Source: Chitinophagaceae bacterium
GTDB taxonomy: Bacteria > Bacteroidota > Bacteroidia > Chitinophagales > Chitinophagaceae
Direction: 5' to 3'
DNA: 64,000 bases
Assembly (NCBI GenBank): GCA_947446645.1
Contig: CANFHA010000013.1
Span: 1 to 64,000, forward strand
How positions within the stretch are numbered: the first letter of the stretch is position 1; each line of letters starts with the position of its first letter. Below the pieces are notes generated by a model. The model worked only from the letters and a program-made list of their open reading frames with translations, did no database searches and was not told the DNA's origin. A program made the translations under genes and the position numbers. Below are positions 33,129-42,933 of this stretch, piece after piece.

Positions 33129-34889
33129 TTATGATAAGGTTTTTTCGTTTTTGTCGGGGGCTGATTTCGTCAGCTTTGTTTCATACCTGCGCTTCCTGAA
33201 GAAGAGATAGCCGGAAGCAAACATCAGTACCAGCGCCACCGGCACACCCACATTTATCAGTTGCCATTCTGTCTTTTCGTCCTTCACCCTGCTGCTGTCC
33301 AGCAGTCGCAGCTTCACCTGCTTGGCGCGTGTTTCCAGTATGCCGGAGTGGTCTGTAAGGTATTGAAGACTGTTGAACAGGAAAGTTTTGTTGGCGTACA
33401 AGTGTCCGTCATACCGGTAATATCCCATAGGCAGCACACCGCTGGTAGTGCTGTATGCATTTCCAAACAGGTCGCCTATAGAAGACACGATCATGCTGGT
33501 GCTGCTGTCACATGCCTGCTTAAAGGGTAGGGAGGAGTCTGCCAGGAATTTGAGGAACTCCGGTGCAAGCCTGTTTTTAAATGCAGATGTGAATTTGCCT
33601 TCAAGGAGCACAGCTACCGGGCGGTAAGGCTTGTTGAACTGCGCATCATTCATCTCATAGTTCATCATGCTCAGGCTCACCCGCACAGGTGCAGATGCTA
33701 CGCGGCTTATGTTTGATGACTGAAGTAGTACAGTTTTAGTTACATCGGACACCTTGAGCGTATCTATGCTGTTGGTGAATTTTCCAAAGAGGAAGCCCAT
33801 ATTACGTACTATCGGGTGGTCTGCAGTAGGGTTCAGCATCGGGAAGAATACCCACTTATTCAGCACAGGCGCGCCACCGTTCATTACCCTCGGCAGTGGC
33901 AGGCATTGTTTGTCTTCTACCAGGTCTGCGTTAATGCGCACTCCGTATTTAAAGAGCAGCTCGTCCAGCTCCAGCCCGTATTCCATGGCCATTATTTGTG
34001 GCGGATGCGCCTCCAGGCTGTCTATAGATGCGTTAAGTACATTTACATTCCACAGCACATGCCCGCCATGCATTATGTATTGGTCTATCCTCAGTTTTTC
34101 CGGGCCGGTAAAAGGAGTCTTTGGTTCGTTTATAATAATAGCGTCATAGACTAGCGGTATCTGCCTTATGTGTGCAAGGTCCAGGGTATCTACGTCATAA
34201 TAATGCGGCAGGCTGGCCAGCATGTCAAATGTCTTTATTCCGAATTCTTCATCATTACCTATAAGGTAGGCAATGCGCGGGCGCGCCTTCAGCTGCATCT
34301 GGCTTATGGCATTCGCAAATTTGAATTCCAGCAGTGATTCTGCCAGGCTTATTTTTTCCGCTGGTGTGCTTCCCGGCGGGTCTTCCAGCAGCATCACCGG
34401 CATTTCCTTGCCATTATATTGCACCAGTGCATAGGGTATGAAGATCTTGGTAGAATATCCTTCCTCTCCCTGGTCCTTCAGTTCCATTACCCGTATGCCT
34501 TTATTGTCCAGGTCGTGTGCTATCTGTTTCTGTTCTGCGTCCGATTTTCCTTCCAGCGGGTCTGAGAACCGGAAGATGACCTTGTTGCCCGCTATGTCTT
34601 TAAATGAGTTTAGCCGTTCGCGTACAGCCTCCTGCAGCCGCTGCAGCTCAGCCGGAAATTTCCCTTTCAGGTAAACATCTACCACAGCTACCTCGGGCAT
34701 ATTGCGCAGCATTTTTTTAGTAGACGGCGATAAGGAAAACCGGTTTTCTTTAGTAAGGTCTATGCCTTTGTGTACGTATGACGCAAGCACGTTCACACAG
34801 ATCACTATGCACGCCATAATCACTATGCGTATAGTGGCCTGGTTCTGTTTTTGTTTCTGTTTTGGCGTTTTGGTCATTTCAGCTTTCAT
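33129..34889 (-). CDS. gldG: Gliding-motility ABC transporter component GldG
   Basis: 586 residues. Membrane segment near residue 20-40 (IRIVIMACIVICVNVLASYV), then KENRFSLSPSTKKMLRNM and a long extracytoplasmic region typical of GldG (RPRIAYLIGNDE near 205, YDVDTLDLAHIRQIPLVYDAIIINEPKTPF, FMHGGHVLWNVNVLNASIDSL), and a second membrane helix before the C-terminus (VPVALVLMFASGYLFFRKRR). With GldF and the ATPase GldA it forms an ABC system required for gliding in Flavobacterium. Only F and G are here; gldA is elsewhere. Directly downstream of gldF by 17 bp. Confidence 0.9.
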   Translation of the reverse strand: MKAEMTKTPKQKQKQNQATIRIVIMACIVICVNVLASYVHKGIDLTKENRFSLSPSTKKMLRNMPEVAVVDVYLKGKFPAELQRLQEAVRERLNSFKDIAGNKVIFRFSDPLEGKSDAEQKQIAHDLDNKGIRVMELKDQGEEGYSTKIFIPYALVQYNGKEMPVMLLEDPPGSTPAEKISLAESLLEFKFANAISQMQLKARPRIAYLIGNDEEFGIKTFDMLASLPHYYDVDTLDLAHIRQIPLVYDAIIINEPKTPFTGPEKLRIDQYIMHGGHVLWNVNVLNASIDSLEAHPPQIMAMEYGLELDELLFKYGVRINADLVEDKQCLPLPRVMNGGAPVLNKWVFFPMLNPTADHPIVRNMGFLFGKFTNSIDTLKVSDVTKTVLLQSSNISRVASAPVRVSLSMMNYEMNDAQFNKPYRPVAVLLEGKFTSAFKNRLAPEFLKFLADSSLPFKQACDSSTSMIVSSIGDLFGNAYSTTSGVLPMGYYRYDGHLYANKTFLFNSLQYLTDHSGILETRAKQVKLRLLDSSRVKDEKTEWQLINVGVPVALVLMFASGYLFFRKRRYETKLTKSAPDKNEKTLS

Positions 34890-34906
34890 TTCCGTTTGTA
34901 CCGCTG

Positions 34907-35692
34907 CTATTTCCTCTTATTCAGCGAAAAACGGGTAAGTGACATAAACAATATTATGATGGACAGGAAGTAAACCACATCCCGCGAGTCTATAAGTCCC
35001 CTGCTTATGGAGTTGTAATGAAACTCCATACCTATCATGCTCAGGTAATAATCTATGCCCTCTGCAAAGCTGGGTAGCTTGCTCAGCTGTTCAAACCCGG
35101 TATAAAGCAGGTAGCAGGATATCAGTGCTATCAGGAAGACAACTATCTGGTTAGATGTAAGCGACGAGCAGAAAACCCCTACTGCGGCAAATGTTGCCGC
35201 AAGGAAGAAGAGGCCTATGTAAGAACCAATTATTGCGCCTGAGTCCAGCCCTATGCTTATTACTTCCCTGGTCTCGGGGTCTAGCTTGGTTAGCGATAGG
35301 TTACTGATGGTAAATACATAAATGAGCGTAGGCAGCAACGCAAAACCAATAAGCGCAAGCGTAGCCAGGTATTTGCCCATGATGATCTCTACGTCCGTCA
35401 CCGGCTTGGTAGACAGCCACTCTATAGTACCTGTTCTGAACTCATCTGCAAACGAGCGCATGGTCACCGCAGGCACCAGCAGCAGCAGCAGCCAGGGCGC
35501 TATGGCAAAGAAGCGGTCCATGGAAGCATATCCATAGCCTATTATGCTGTAATCCGGAAGTATCCAGAGGAAAAGACCGCAGGCCACCAAAAATACGAGC
35601 AGCACCACATAGCCAACTATGGAACTAAAGAAAGAGTTTATTTCCTTAATAAATATACTGCGCATTAATTTGTATGTGTTCGGGGTTGGCAA
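34907..35692 (-). CDS. gldF: Gliding-motility ABC transporter permease GldF
   Basis: 261 residues, about six membrane helices of the ABC-2 type. Near the N-terminus IFIKEINSFFSSIVGYVVLLVFLV, then AMRSFADEFRTGTIEWLSTKPV (the RTGTIE.L.TKP motif of ABC-2 permeases) near residue 74. Starts ATG at 35692 and is first in the operon gldF-gldG-DUF4340. Confidence 0.9.
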   Translation of the reverse strand: MPTPNTYKLMRSIFIKEINSFFSSIVGYVVLLVFLVACGLFLWILPDYSIIGYGYASMDRFFAIAPWLLLLLVPAVTMRSFADEFRTGTIEWLSTKPVTDVEIIMGKYLATLALIGFALLPTLIYVFTISNLSLTKLDPETREVISIGLDSGAIIGSYIGLFFLAATFAAVGVFCSSLTSNQIVVFLIALISCYLLYTGFEQLSKLPSFAEGIDYYLSMIGMEFHYNSISRGLIDSRDVVYFLSIIILFMSLTRFSLNKRK

Positions 35693-35825
35693 ATATAATA
35701 AAACACCCCCGCTTTACAGATTTTAAGCGTTTTGTAAAAGTTAAAATTTGGATGGCAAGGTTCCGTAGGGATAAGTGGGTGTTATTGCTCTCAATATAAA
35801 GACTAATCATTCCTGCGGTCATCAG

Positions 35826-35973
35826 AGTCAGGGTGACTGGTCAACTTTCGAACCTTTTTATAAGGGATTTGGTTGCTTTACAGAAACTATTGGAACTTAT
35901 CGAGGATGTATGAAAAACAAGTCAAAAAAACGTGTAAAAACATGGCGGAAGTTGACTGGACAACTTTCGAACC
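35826..35973. other. Degenerate integration scar (two CAACTTTCGAACC boxes)
   Basis: AGTCAGGGTGACTGGT at 35826-35841 matches the tRNA-Pro attachment core at 13 of 16 positions and is followed by CAACTTTCGAACC; a frame across it reads RVTGQLSNLFIRDL, the same tail as at 42.98 kb. A second box CTGGACAACTTTCGAACC lies at 35956-35973. The rest of the 35693-36062 gap holds nothing else recognisable. I read it as the remnant of an older element of the same family. Confidence 0.5.
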
Positions 35974-36062
35974 GCTTTTAGAGAAGGTCTTTTTATACAG
36001 CTATTTGTGCAAATCTGAACTTCCTTTATTAGTTTTAGCTTTTTCCCCTTAACTACAATACA

Positions 36063-36575
36063 ATGAAAAAGACTTCTACGGCAATATTGTTTATAGCATT
36101 AATGGCAGGTTGTAATTCCCCTGCTCCTGAGCCTATTGCGGCCAACGCTGATAAACGTAACATTGTAGATTCTGTTAAGTCAAAGCCAGAAGCGATAAAA
36201 CAGGAGATAAAGCCAGTCAAATATGAGATTTTAAGAGAACCTAATGGAGGCAGCGGCGTGTTTGATTTCATGTACATAGTTTACGTACCTGAAAAGATAA
36301 ATCATGATCAAACACAATGGATATTTGAAGATATTATTAAGCAGAAGGGACACGGCAAAATAGCAATTGATATATGGAGTAACAAAAAGGCATTTTATGA
36401 GGAGTTGAAAATATATCAGAAAGAGGACAAGGTTTATGATGCCGGAGGCGACCTGAAAAAGTTCGTCAAAGAAAGGGATATTATTACGTCTAAATATGAT
36501 AGATATAATATCGCTCAATACTCAAATAATGGGGTTGATATTTCAGCTTCATATCCAGAAGACAAAAAGCAATAA
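36063..36575 (+). CDS. Lipoprotein of unknown function
   Basis: 170 residues. Signal and lipobox MKKTSTAILFIALMAGC. The mature part is lysine-rich: EPNGGSGVFDFMYIVYVPEKINHDQTQWIFEDIIKQKG near residue 60, ending DISASYPEDKKQ. No family recognised. It stands between the older scar and the metal efflux operon on the opposite strand, and its AT-rich composition fits acquired DNA. Confidence 0.7.
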   Translation: MKKTSTAILFIALMAGCNSPAPEPIAANADKRNIVDSVKSKPEAIKQEIKPVKYEILREPNGGSGVFDFMYIVYVPEKINHDQTQWIFEDIIKQKGHGKIAIDIWSNKKAFYEELKIYQKEDKVYDAGGDLKKFVKERDIITSKYDRYNIAQYSNNGVDISASYPEDKKQ

Positions 36576-36640
36576 AAAAGTCCCATTTATCTCCCTCCAA
36601 CAAAACTAAAAATTAAATAGGAAAGACATATATTTCCGCC

Positions 36641-36680
36641 GTTGTTGGTCTTATTCTCCGACCAACAACCTCGCGCAAGA
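36641..36680. repeat. Hairpin direct repeat, left copy
   Basis: GTTGTTGGT-N11-ACCAACAACCTCGCGCAAGA, a 9-bp stem with a conserved 11-bp tail. The same element, same orientation, is at 42883-42921; together they frame the efflux operon. Confidence 0.75.
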
Positions 36681-36705
36681 AATATTCGCATAACGCCACA
36701 TAACG

Positions 36706-37896
36706 CTACTCTTCTACATTAGTCATTTTAGCCATCAAAAAAAACGCACCCTTCACAACAACCTTTGCATCTTTTGGTAGTTCATTCAGGGCTTTTATTT
36801 CTGTGTATCCTACATTCGCTGCGCCTTTTATTACCTGTACCCTTTTGAATGCGGTCTCATGACCCGGTTCGCTTTCTTTGTTATCGTGCGCGCTCTTATC
36901 AGCTGTTTTATCAGCAAGTATGAACAGGTACTCTTTACCTGCATTGCTTACAATCGCATCATCGGCTATAGCGGGGTATAAGCTTTCACCCAGGCTTATT
37001 CTTGCGGTTACGCTCATTCCTTCTATCAGTCCCGCCTTATTGTTTATTACACGGGCATGAATAGGTATTGCTTTAGTTTCGTTTGCAAACGCAGTACCAA
37101 TAGAGTAAATAGTCGCATCATACTCATTGCCGGGATTATTGGTTAGTGTAAAATGAATCGTTTGGCCCGGAGCAACTTTTGGTAAGTCTTTTTCATACAC
37201 AAACAGGTCCAGGTGCAGCTCCGAATTGTTTATTATCTGCGCAATCGGTTTACTTGCATCAACATTGGATCCAATCTGTGCAGACACTTCAGAAATTGTT
37301 CCGCTGATCGGTGCCGTGATCGTGAGTATAGAGGAAATGTTTTGTGAAGAGGAGACGCCAAGAGCAATAAGATGATTCTGTAATGCCGCTTGCTGTGCTT
37401 TCAGGCTATTTAATTCAGATTCTGCTTTTTGAAGGTTTTTTAATGGTGCTGCATTTCCTTCCACAAGCTCTTTCTGCCTCTTTTGCTCCTGTTCTGCATA
37501 TTTGAGCTGGCCGTTTATGGAGATCATTTGCTGTTGAATGCCCGCCAGCTCTGTATTTGCTATAGTGCCTATTACTTGTCCTTTGCGAACAGAGTTACCG
37601 GGCTGTACATTCAAAGTGCGCAGCACACCTCCTATAAGCGAGGTAACGAGTGCCTTGTTTTGATTTGGAACGGCAAGCGTACCATTTACACTAATTGATG
37701 TGGTGAGGTTTTTCATTTCAATATCTCCCATCACAATACCTGCTACTTTCATTTGTTCATCTGATAGCGATACCACTGTTGTTTCTCCCTTATGTTCATT
37801 ATTATCGGCATGCTCTGCTTTGGGCTCTGTTTTATTACCGCATGCTATGAATAGCACAACACACAGACCTGTTAATATTGCTTTATATAGTTTCAT
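36706..37896 (-). CDS. RND efflux periplasmic adaptor (CzcB-type)
   Basis: 396 residues. Lipoprotein signal MKLYKAILTGLCVVLFIAC, then a membrane-fusion protein: VSVNGTLAVPNQNKALVTSLIGGVLRTL, barrel-sandwich and a coiled hairpin (IQQQMISINGQLKYAEQEQKRQKELVE, then KAQQAALQNHLIAL), then LTITAPISGTISEVSAQIG and a C-terminal beta-barrel. A histidine-rich stretch near residue 30 (EHADNNEHKG) could bind metal. It follows the pump gene by 1 bp on the same strand. Links the inner-membrane pump to its outer-membrane channel. Confidence 0.9.
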   Translation of the reverse strand: MKLYKAILTGLCVVLFIACGNKTEPKAEHADNNEHKGETTVVSLSDEQMKVAGIVMGDIEMKNLTTSISVNGTLAVPNQNKALVTSLIGGVLRTLNVQPGNSVRKGQVIGTIANTELAGIQQQMISINGQLKYAEQEQKRQKELVEGNAAPLKNLQKAESELNSLKAQQAALQNHLIALGVSSSQNISSILTITAPISGTISEVSAQIGSNVDASKPIAQIINNSELHLDLFVYEKDLPKVAPGQTIHFTLTNNPGNEYDATIYSIGTAFANETKAIPIHARVINNKAGLIEGMSVTARISLGESLYPAIADDAIVSNAGKEYLFILADKTADKSAHDNKESEPGHETAFKRVQVIKGAANVGYTEIKALNELPKDAKVVVKGAFFLMAKMTNVEE

Positions 37897-37897
37897 C

Positions 37898-40800
37898 TTA
37901 GCGATTTAAAAAGTAATTGAGTTGAATAACGTTCTGATTGTATTGGTTCAAGGCATCGAGATAGTTCCTGCGTATATCAAGTGCCTGGCTTAGATACTGC
38001 GACAGCTCTGCAAAGCTTATTTCACCACCCCGGTACGAGAGGTTTGCAGCTTTTATGATCTCCCTTGCCTGGGCCAGTCCGGTCACCTCATAATATTGCA
38101 ATAGCTGCCTGCTTTTATCCAGGGTTTGCATGGCTTGTTTTACCTGCGCATCAAGCGTTTGCTGTTCATAGTCAAAAAGCGTCTGGCGGTAATCACTTTC
38201 CAGGTTTGCAGCCTTGATCTTGCTTTTGTAGTTACCTGCGCCAAATAACGGCACACCTACGGTAAATGAAAAACCCGAATAAGGATTATTCAAACCATAT
38301 AGGCGTTGAGAGAAAAAGCGCCCGGAAAATTCAGGGTAGGGGCTTAGCCGCGCTATCCGCGCATCTGCCCTGGCCACGTTTACCGCCTGCTGCTGCACCA
38401 GTAGCAGGGGATGTGTATTCGTAGTGCCGATACTAAAATCAGGCTCCATCTTTCCAATAGTTGTGTTGCCGGGTACATAAAGTGTATCTGTATTTAATAA
38501 AACCTTCAATGATATTTGCTGCGTTTCAATGTCATGCTGTATGGCTTTGTATTGTATGTTTATTTCACCGCTTTTTGCATTAGCCGCTATGCTATCCAAA
38601 CCTGCACTTTCCCCGGTTTTTACCCTCAACCTCGCTATTGTAGCCGATTCCCGGTATATGCTGTCCAGTTCCTGCCATAGCCTTTGTTTGGCTTGGTAAT
38701 ACCAAAGCATATAAAATGTAGTCTGCACATTTTTTTTGATCTCCAGCGCTCTTACTTGCTTTGAATATACAAGAGACTTTACCTGTTGCTGCAATAGATT
38801 CCTTTGCGCTGCATAAATACCCGGCCACGTAATGCTTTGAGATACCCCTGCTTTTAGAATGCCCCGGTTATCTGTTGGCCGGAGGTCTTCATTCTCTACG
38901 AAAAAGCCGGTTTTGGGCATATCGAAGTAGGAGCCGGTAAGCGTTTGGGACCGTGAGAGTGCGATGTCACTACTCTTGAGCTGCAGATTATTGCGTAGTG
39001 CGATATCATAAGCTGCATCAAACGAAATAGGTACAGCGTCTGTTTGTATTGTTGTCTGTGCATTCGTGGATGGTGACAAAAAACAGGCAAGGATAATTCC
39101 GGTTATTGAGATCGTCTTCCCACTTGGCTTTGAGCGCTTATTAAATAAAAGATAGAGTAAAGGCAATACTATCAATGTGAGAATAGTTGCCGTTACTAAC
39201 CCGCCTATTACAACTGTGGCCAAAGGCTTCTGTACCTCAGCTCCGGCACCTGTAGATATTGCCATGGGCAGGAAGCCCAGCGATGCTACCATTGCCGTCA
39301 TAAGCACCGGGCGCAGCCTTATACGGGTGCCGGTTAGCACTCTTTCCAATACATCGTCCATCCCGTCTTTAGCTAATTGATTGAATGTGCCTATTAATAC
39401 GATCCCGTTAAGGACTGCTACTCCAAAAAGTGCAATGAATCCTACACCTGCAGAAATAGAGAATGGCATACCCCGCAATAAAAGTGCAAATACCCCGCCA
39501 ATGGCTGACATTGGAATTGCTGTAAATATTAAAGTGGCCTGCTTCATGGAATTAAATGTGAAATACAACAACGCAAAAATCAAAATGAGGGCAATAGGAA
39601 CCGCTATCATCAGGCGCTCAGATGCTTTTTGCAGGTTCTCAAAAGTGCCGCCATATTTGTAATAGTAGCCGGTAGGTAGTTTTACTTTACTATTCAGCTC
39701 TCTCTGTACATCATCTACCACACTCCGCACATCGCGCCCCGCAACGTTAAAGCTTATTACTATCCTTCTTCTGCCGCCTTCCCTGCTTATTTGAGTGGGG
39801 CCGGTTTCATAGGCAACAGTAGCAACCTGGGACAGCGGGATCTGATTGCCTCCTCTTATAGGGATAAAGAGATCCTTTACCTGCTCAATAGAATTACGGT
39901 GCATGCTGTCCAGCCTCACCACCAGGTCAAATTTTCTTTCATTTTCGAAGATCACCCCCGATTTGTAACCGGCAAAGGCAGCGCCAACTACCTGGTTTAC
40001 ATCAGATATGTTCAATCCGTAATTTGCCATTCTTGCCCGGTCATACTTTATAGTGATCTGAGGTAAACCGCTTACTTTTTCCACCTGTGGCTTCGTAATT
40101 CCGGGTATGGATTTTATTGCCGCAGATACTGATTCGGCAAGTGAATTTAAGGTGTCCATACTTTCTCCGAATATCTTTATAGCGACATCCTGCTTTATAC
40201 CTGTCATCAATTCATTAAACCTCATTTGTATCGGTTGGCTCGGTTCTGCGATCACGCCCGGTATGTCTTCCAATGTCTTTCTGATCTCATTAGATAAGCC
40301 GTAAAAGTCTTTCCCCTTTCGCCATTCGCTTTTTTCTTTTAGAATTACGATAAGGTCAGAAGCCTGGGGCGGCATAGGGTCGGTTGCCACATCCGCGCTT
40401 CCCGTTTTGCCTACTACCATCTTTACTTCCGGGTATTTTAGTATCATTCGTTCTGCCAGCATCACAGTTTCTATGGTTTGTGATAATGAGGCACCCTGCG
40501 GCAATACAAATTCCACAGCGTAGTCGCCCTCTTCTAATTGTGGTATAAACTCGCCGCCCAGCCTGGTGAAGATCAGTATCGACACTACAAGTAAAGCAAA
40601 GGCCACGGTGATAACAGCTATTTTGAACCTTATGGCCAACTGGAGGACAGGTTCATATTTTCTCTGAAAAAACGACATCATTCTGTCTGAAAGTGTTGCC
40701 TTGCTGCTTGCTGTCTTTGAGAGGAACGCAGCAGATATCATAGGGATATAAGTAAGAGACAGAATAAGGGCACCCAATATGGCAAATCCTACTGTCTGGG

Positions 40801-42232
40801 CCATTGGCCGGAACATTTTTCCTTCTATTCCTACAAGTGAAAGAATAGGTATGTACACGATCAGGATGATGATCTCCCCGAAGGCAGCACTGCTTCTTAT
40901 TTGTGAAGCAGATTTATATACTTCCTGGTCCATATCTGCCTGCGATAGCTTTCCTGTAGTATTGCGTAATGCTAAGTGGTGCATGACTGCCTCCACAATG
41001 ATAACCGCCCCGTCTACTATAAGGCCGAAGTCGATAGCGCCTAAGGACATAAGATTTGCACTTACACCAAAGACATTCATCATACCCAGTGCAAACAGCA
41101 ACGATAGTGGAATGGCAGATGCAACGATCAGGCCCGCCCTGATATTGCCGAGGAATATAACCAGCACAAAGATCACTATTAAAGCACCTTCAATTAAATT
41201 CTTCTTTACGGTACCTATGGCCCGGTCAATTAGATTAGTGCGGTCTAAGAAAGGCTCAATGATCACATCACCAGGTAGCGATTTTTGAATTAGCTGCATT
41301 CGCTCTTTTACTCTGCCTGCTACGTCTGCACTGTTGGCACCCTTAAGCATAAGTACAATACCACCTACTACCTCCTTCTCTCCGTTATAAGTCATGGCAC
41401 CATAGCGGGGAGGCGAGCCCAGTCTTACTGTGGCTATGTCCCGAATAACTAATGGAATGCCGTTAGCCTGCTGCTTAACAAGCGTATTTTCTATATCCTT
41501 TATGCTATCCATCAAGCCTACGCCCCGTATAAAATAGGCGTTTGACTTTTTTTCAATATACGCTCCTCCTGTGTTTTCATTATTGTTTTCCAGTGCGGCA
41601 AACACTTCGGGTATCGTAACATTCATTGCCTTTAGCCTGTCCGGGGATAGTGCTACTTCATATTGCTTGGTTATTCCACCAAAACCGGTAACCTCAGCTA
41701 CGCCCTCAATCCCATACATCTGTCGGGAAACTATCCAGTCCTGCATAGTTCGCAGGTCCATTGCAGAGTACTTTTGCTCACTGCCTTTCTTAGGGTGTAT
41801 TATATACTGGTAGATTTCTCCTAAGCCAGTGGTAACCGGGGCTAACTCAGGTCTGCCAATTCCCTTGGGTATGTTCTCCTCAGCCTCTTTCAGCTTTTCA
41901 GATATTAGCTGCCTGGCAAAGTATATATTGGTTGATTCTTTGAAAACAACGGTAATGACACTTAGCCCAAACCGCGACATAGACCGCATTTCGCTTATAT
42001 CCGGCAGGTTAGACATAGACCGCTCTACAGGATAGGTTATCAACTGCTCTACCTCCTGCGCTGCAAGTGTAGGTGCCTTGGTTATGATCTGCACCTGGTT
42101 GTTGGTAATATCCGGCAATGCGTCCACAGGGAGTTGGGTAAGGGAATAAACACCCCAGGCGATGAGTATAAGGATGAAAATGCCGATAACCAGCTTATTT
42201 TTTATTGAAAAGAGAATGATTTTGTCCAGCAT
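37898..42232 (-). CDS. Fused CzcA-type RND pump and TolC-family outer-membrane channel
   Basis: 1444 residues. Residues 1 to about 1035 are a heavy-metal efflux RND pump (LIAWGVYSLTQLPVDALPDITNNQVQI; DFGLIVDGAVIIVEA near 400). The D...D...E pattern in that segment is that of divalent-cation pumps (Zn, Co, Cd, Ni), not of Cu/Ag pumps. After a hydrophobic, signal-like ISITGIILACFLSPSTNAQ at about 1040, residues 1060-1444 are a TolC-like channel (FDAAYDIALRNNLQLKSSDIALSRSQ ... TLDKSRQLLQYYEVTGL). Normally the channel (CzcC) is separate. The signal-like segment might allow processing into two proteins. Operon: small Cys-rich protein, this gene, adaptor. Confidence 0.92.
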   Translation of the reverse strand: MLDKIILFSIKNKLVIGIFILILIAWGVYSLTQLPVDALPDITNNQVQIITKAPTLAAQEVEQLITYPVERSMSNLPDISEMRSMSRFGLSVITVVFKESTNIYFARQLISEKLKEAEENIPKGIGRPELAPVTTGLGEIYQYIIHPKKGSEQKYSAMDLRTMQDWIVSRQMYGIEGVAEVTGFGGITKQYEVALSPDRLKAMNVTIPEVFAALENNNENTGGAYIEKKSNAYFIRGVGLMDSIKDIENTLVKQQANGIPLVIRDIATVRLGSPPRYGAMTYNGEKEVVGGIVLMLKGANSADVAGRVKERMQLIQKSLPGDVIIEPFLDRTNLIDRAIGTVKKNLIEGALIVIFVLVIFLGNIRAGLIVASAIPLSLLFALGMMNVFGVSANLMSLGAIDFGLIVDGAVIIVEAVMHHLALRNTTGKLSQADMDQEVYKSASQIRSSAAFGEIIILIVYIPILSLVGIEGKMFRPMAQTVGFAILGALILSLTYIPMISAAFLSKTASSKATLSDRMMSFFQRKYEPVLQLAIRFKIAVITVAFALLVVSILIFTRLGGEFIPQLEEGDYAVEFVLPQGASLSQTIETVMLAERMILKYPEVKMVVGKTGSADVATDPMPPQASDLIVILKEKSEWRKGKDFYGLSNEIRKTLEDIPGVIAEPSQPIQMRFNELMTGIKQDVAIKIFGESMDTLNSLAESVSAAIKSIPGITKPQVEKVSGLPQITIKYDRARMANYGLNISDVNQVVGAAFAGYKSGVIFENERKFDLVVRLDSMHRNSIEQVKDLFIPIRGGNQIPLSQVATVAYETGPTQISREGGRRRIVISFNVAGRDVRSVVDDVQRELNSKVKLPTGYYYKYGGTFENLQKASERLMIAVPIALILIFALLYFTFNSMKQATLIFTAIPMSAIGGVFALLLRGMPFSISAGVGFIALFGVAVLNGIVLIGTFNQLAKDGMDDVLERVLTGTRIRLRPVLMTAMVASLGFLPMAISTGAGAEVQKPLATVVIGGLVTATILTLIVLPLLYLLFNKRSKPSGKTISITGIILACFLSPSTNAQTTIQTDAVPISFDAAYDIALRNNLQLKSSDIALSRSQTLTGSYFDMPKTGFFVENEDLRPTDNRGILKAGVSQSITWPGIYAAQRNLLQQQVKSLVYSKQVRALEIKKNVQTTFYMLWYYQAKQRLWQELDSIYRESATIARLRVKTGESAGLDSIAANAKSGEINIQYKAIQHDIETQQISLKVLLNTDTLYVPGNTTIGKMEPDFSIGTTNTHPLLLVQQQAVNVARADARIARLSPYPEFSGRFFSQRLYGLNNPYSGFSFTVGVPLFGAGNYKSKIKAANLESDYRQTLFDYEQQTLDAQVKQAMQTLDKSRQLLQYYEVTGLAQAREIIKAANLSYRGGEISFAELSQYLSQALDIRRNYLDALNQYNQNVIQLNYFLNR

Positions 42233-42446
42233 TAAAAGATGTTTTTAGATAGTTTTTAAAATTTCTATCAGCAGGAAAATTATTGTCCAAAGGATAAGAG
42301 ACATGCGGGGTTGCCAGCATGAAATACGTGATTACAGTAAACACTAATGAGGCTTGACTTCTCCAGTTATAGGAGATGGAATAGTATTAAATAAACAGAG
42401 TGGCTTTGCAAAAACTGCAATGCCAATACCAATCTGTATTTAATGA

Positions 42447-42776
42447 CTAAGCTAATTGTGGAGGCTGCCAGACTGGGAAAGAAATATCAATTACCTGGCT
42501 AATTACCTGGGTGTTGTAAATCTTTTCAAATAAAGTCAGACCGTTTTCCGGTAGAATGACTTTGTAGTCTGTAATCGTAAACCCTGAGCAGCAGCTGCAC
42601 GAACAAAAGGGGGAGCAGTTGTCGTTGCACTGATCGCTATTCCGGTTTTGATGTGATGTCGTAATCTCTGTTTGAGATGCAGCCCTGTTGCACCCTGCGG
42701 CATCAGCACAAGGCACTACGCTAAGTACAAGTACAATAACACTCAATATGAAAGCAAAAAACCGCATCTCCAACAA
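42447..42776 (-). CDS. Small cysteine-rich exported protein of the efflux operon
   Basis: 109 residues. Signal peptide (FFAFILSVIVLVLSVVPCADA), then SDQCNDNCSPFCSCSCCSGFTI near residue 65 with seven cysteines in about 20 residues, and a C-terminus ending SFPVWQPPQLA. Small secreted proteins of this build often precede czc operons in Bacteroidota (I recall DUF6660, unverified). The cysteine cluster suggests metal binding or sensing. The pump gene starts 214 bp downstream. Confidence 0.75.
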   Translation of the reverse strand: MLEMRFFAFILSVIVLVLSVVPCADAAGCNRAASQTEITTSHQNRNSDQCNDNCSPFCSCSCCSGFTITDYKVILPENGLTLFEKIYNTQVISQVIDISFPVWQPPQLA

Positions 42777-42882
42777 ATGTATGAAGTAAAATTAATAATA
42801 GGACGTTAAACGGTCACCCGGAATGATAGGTGAATGATTGTACAGGCAAGGTTTACTCCTTTTCCCTCTTTTCACTTCGGAG

Positions 42883-42921
42883 GTTGTTGGTCTTGTATCT
42901 TACCAACAACCTCGCGCAAGA
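42883..42921. repeat. Hairpin direct repeat, right copy
   Basis: GTTGTTGGT-N10-ACCAACAACCTCGCGCAAGA; here the stem is extended to 12 bp by GAG/CTC. Partner of 36641-36680. Confidence 0.75.
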
Positions 42922-42933
42922 TATACACACAAC

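Noticed and set aside
35775-35981. Plus-strand open frame of 68 codons ending LTGQLSNRF
   Set aside because: Its end comes from the second attachment-like box; the rest has no protein-like composition and no ribosome site.
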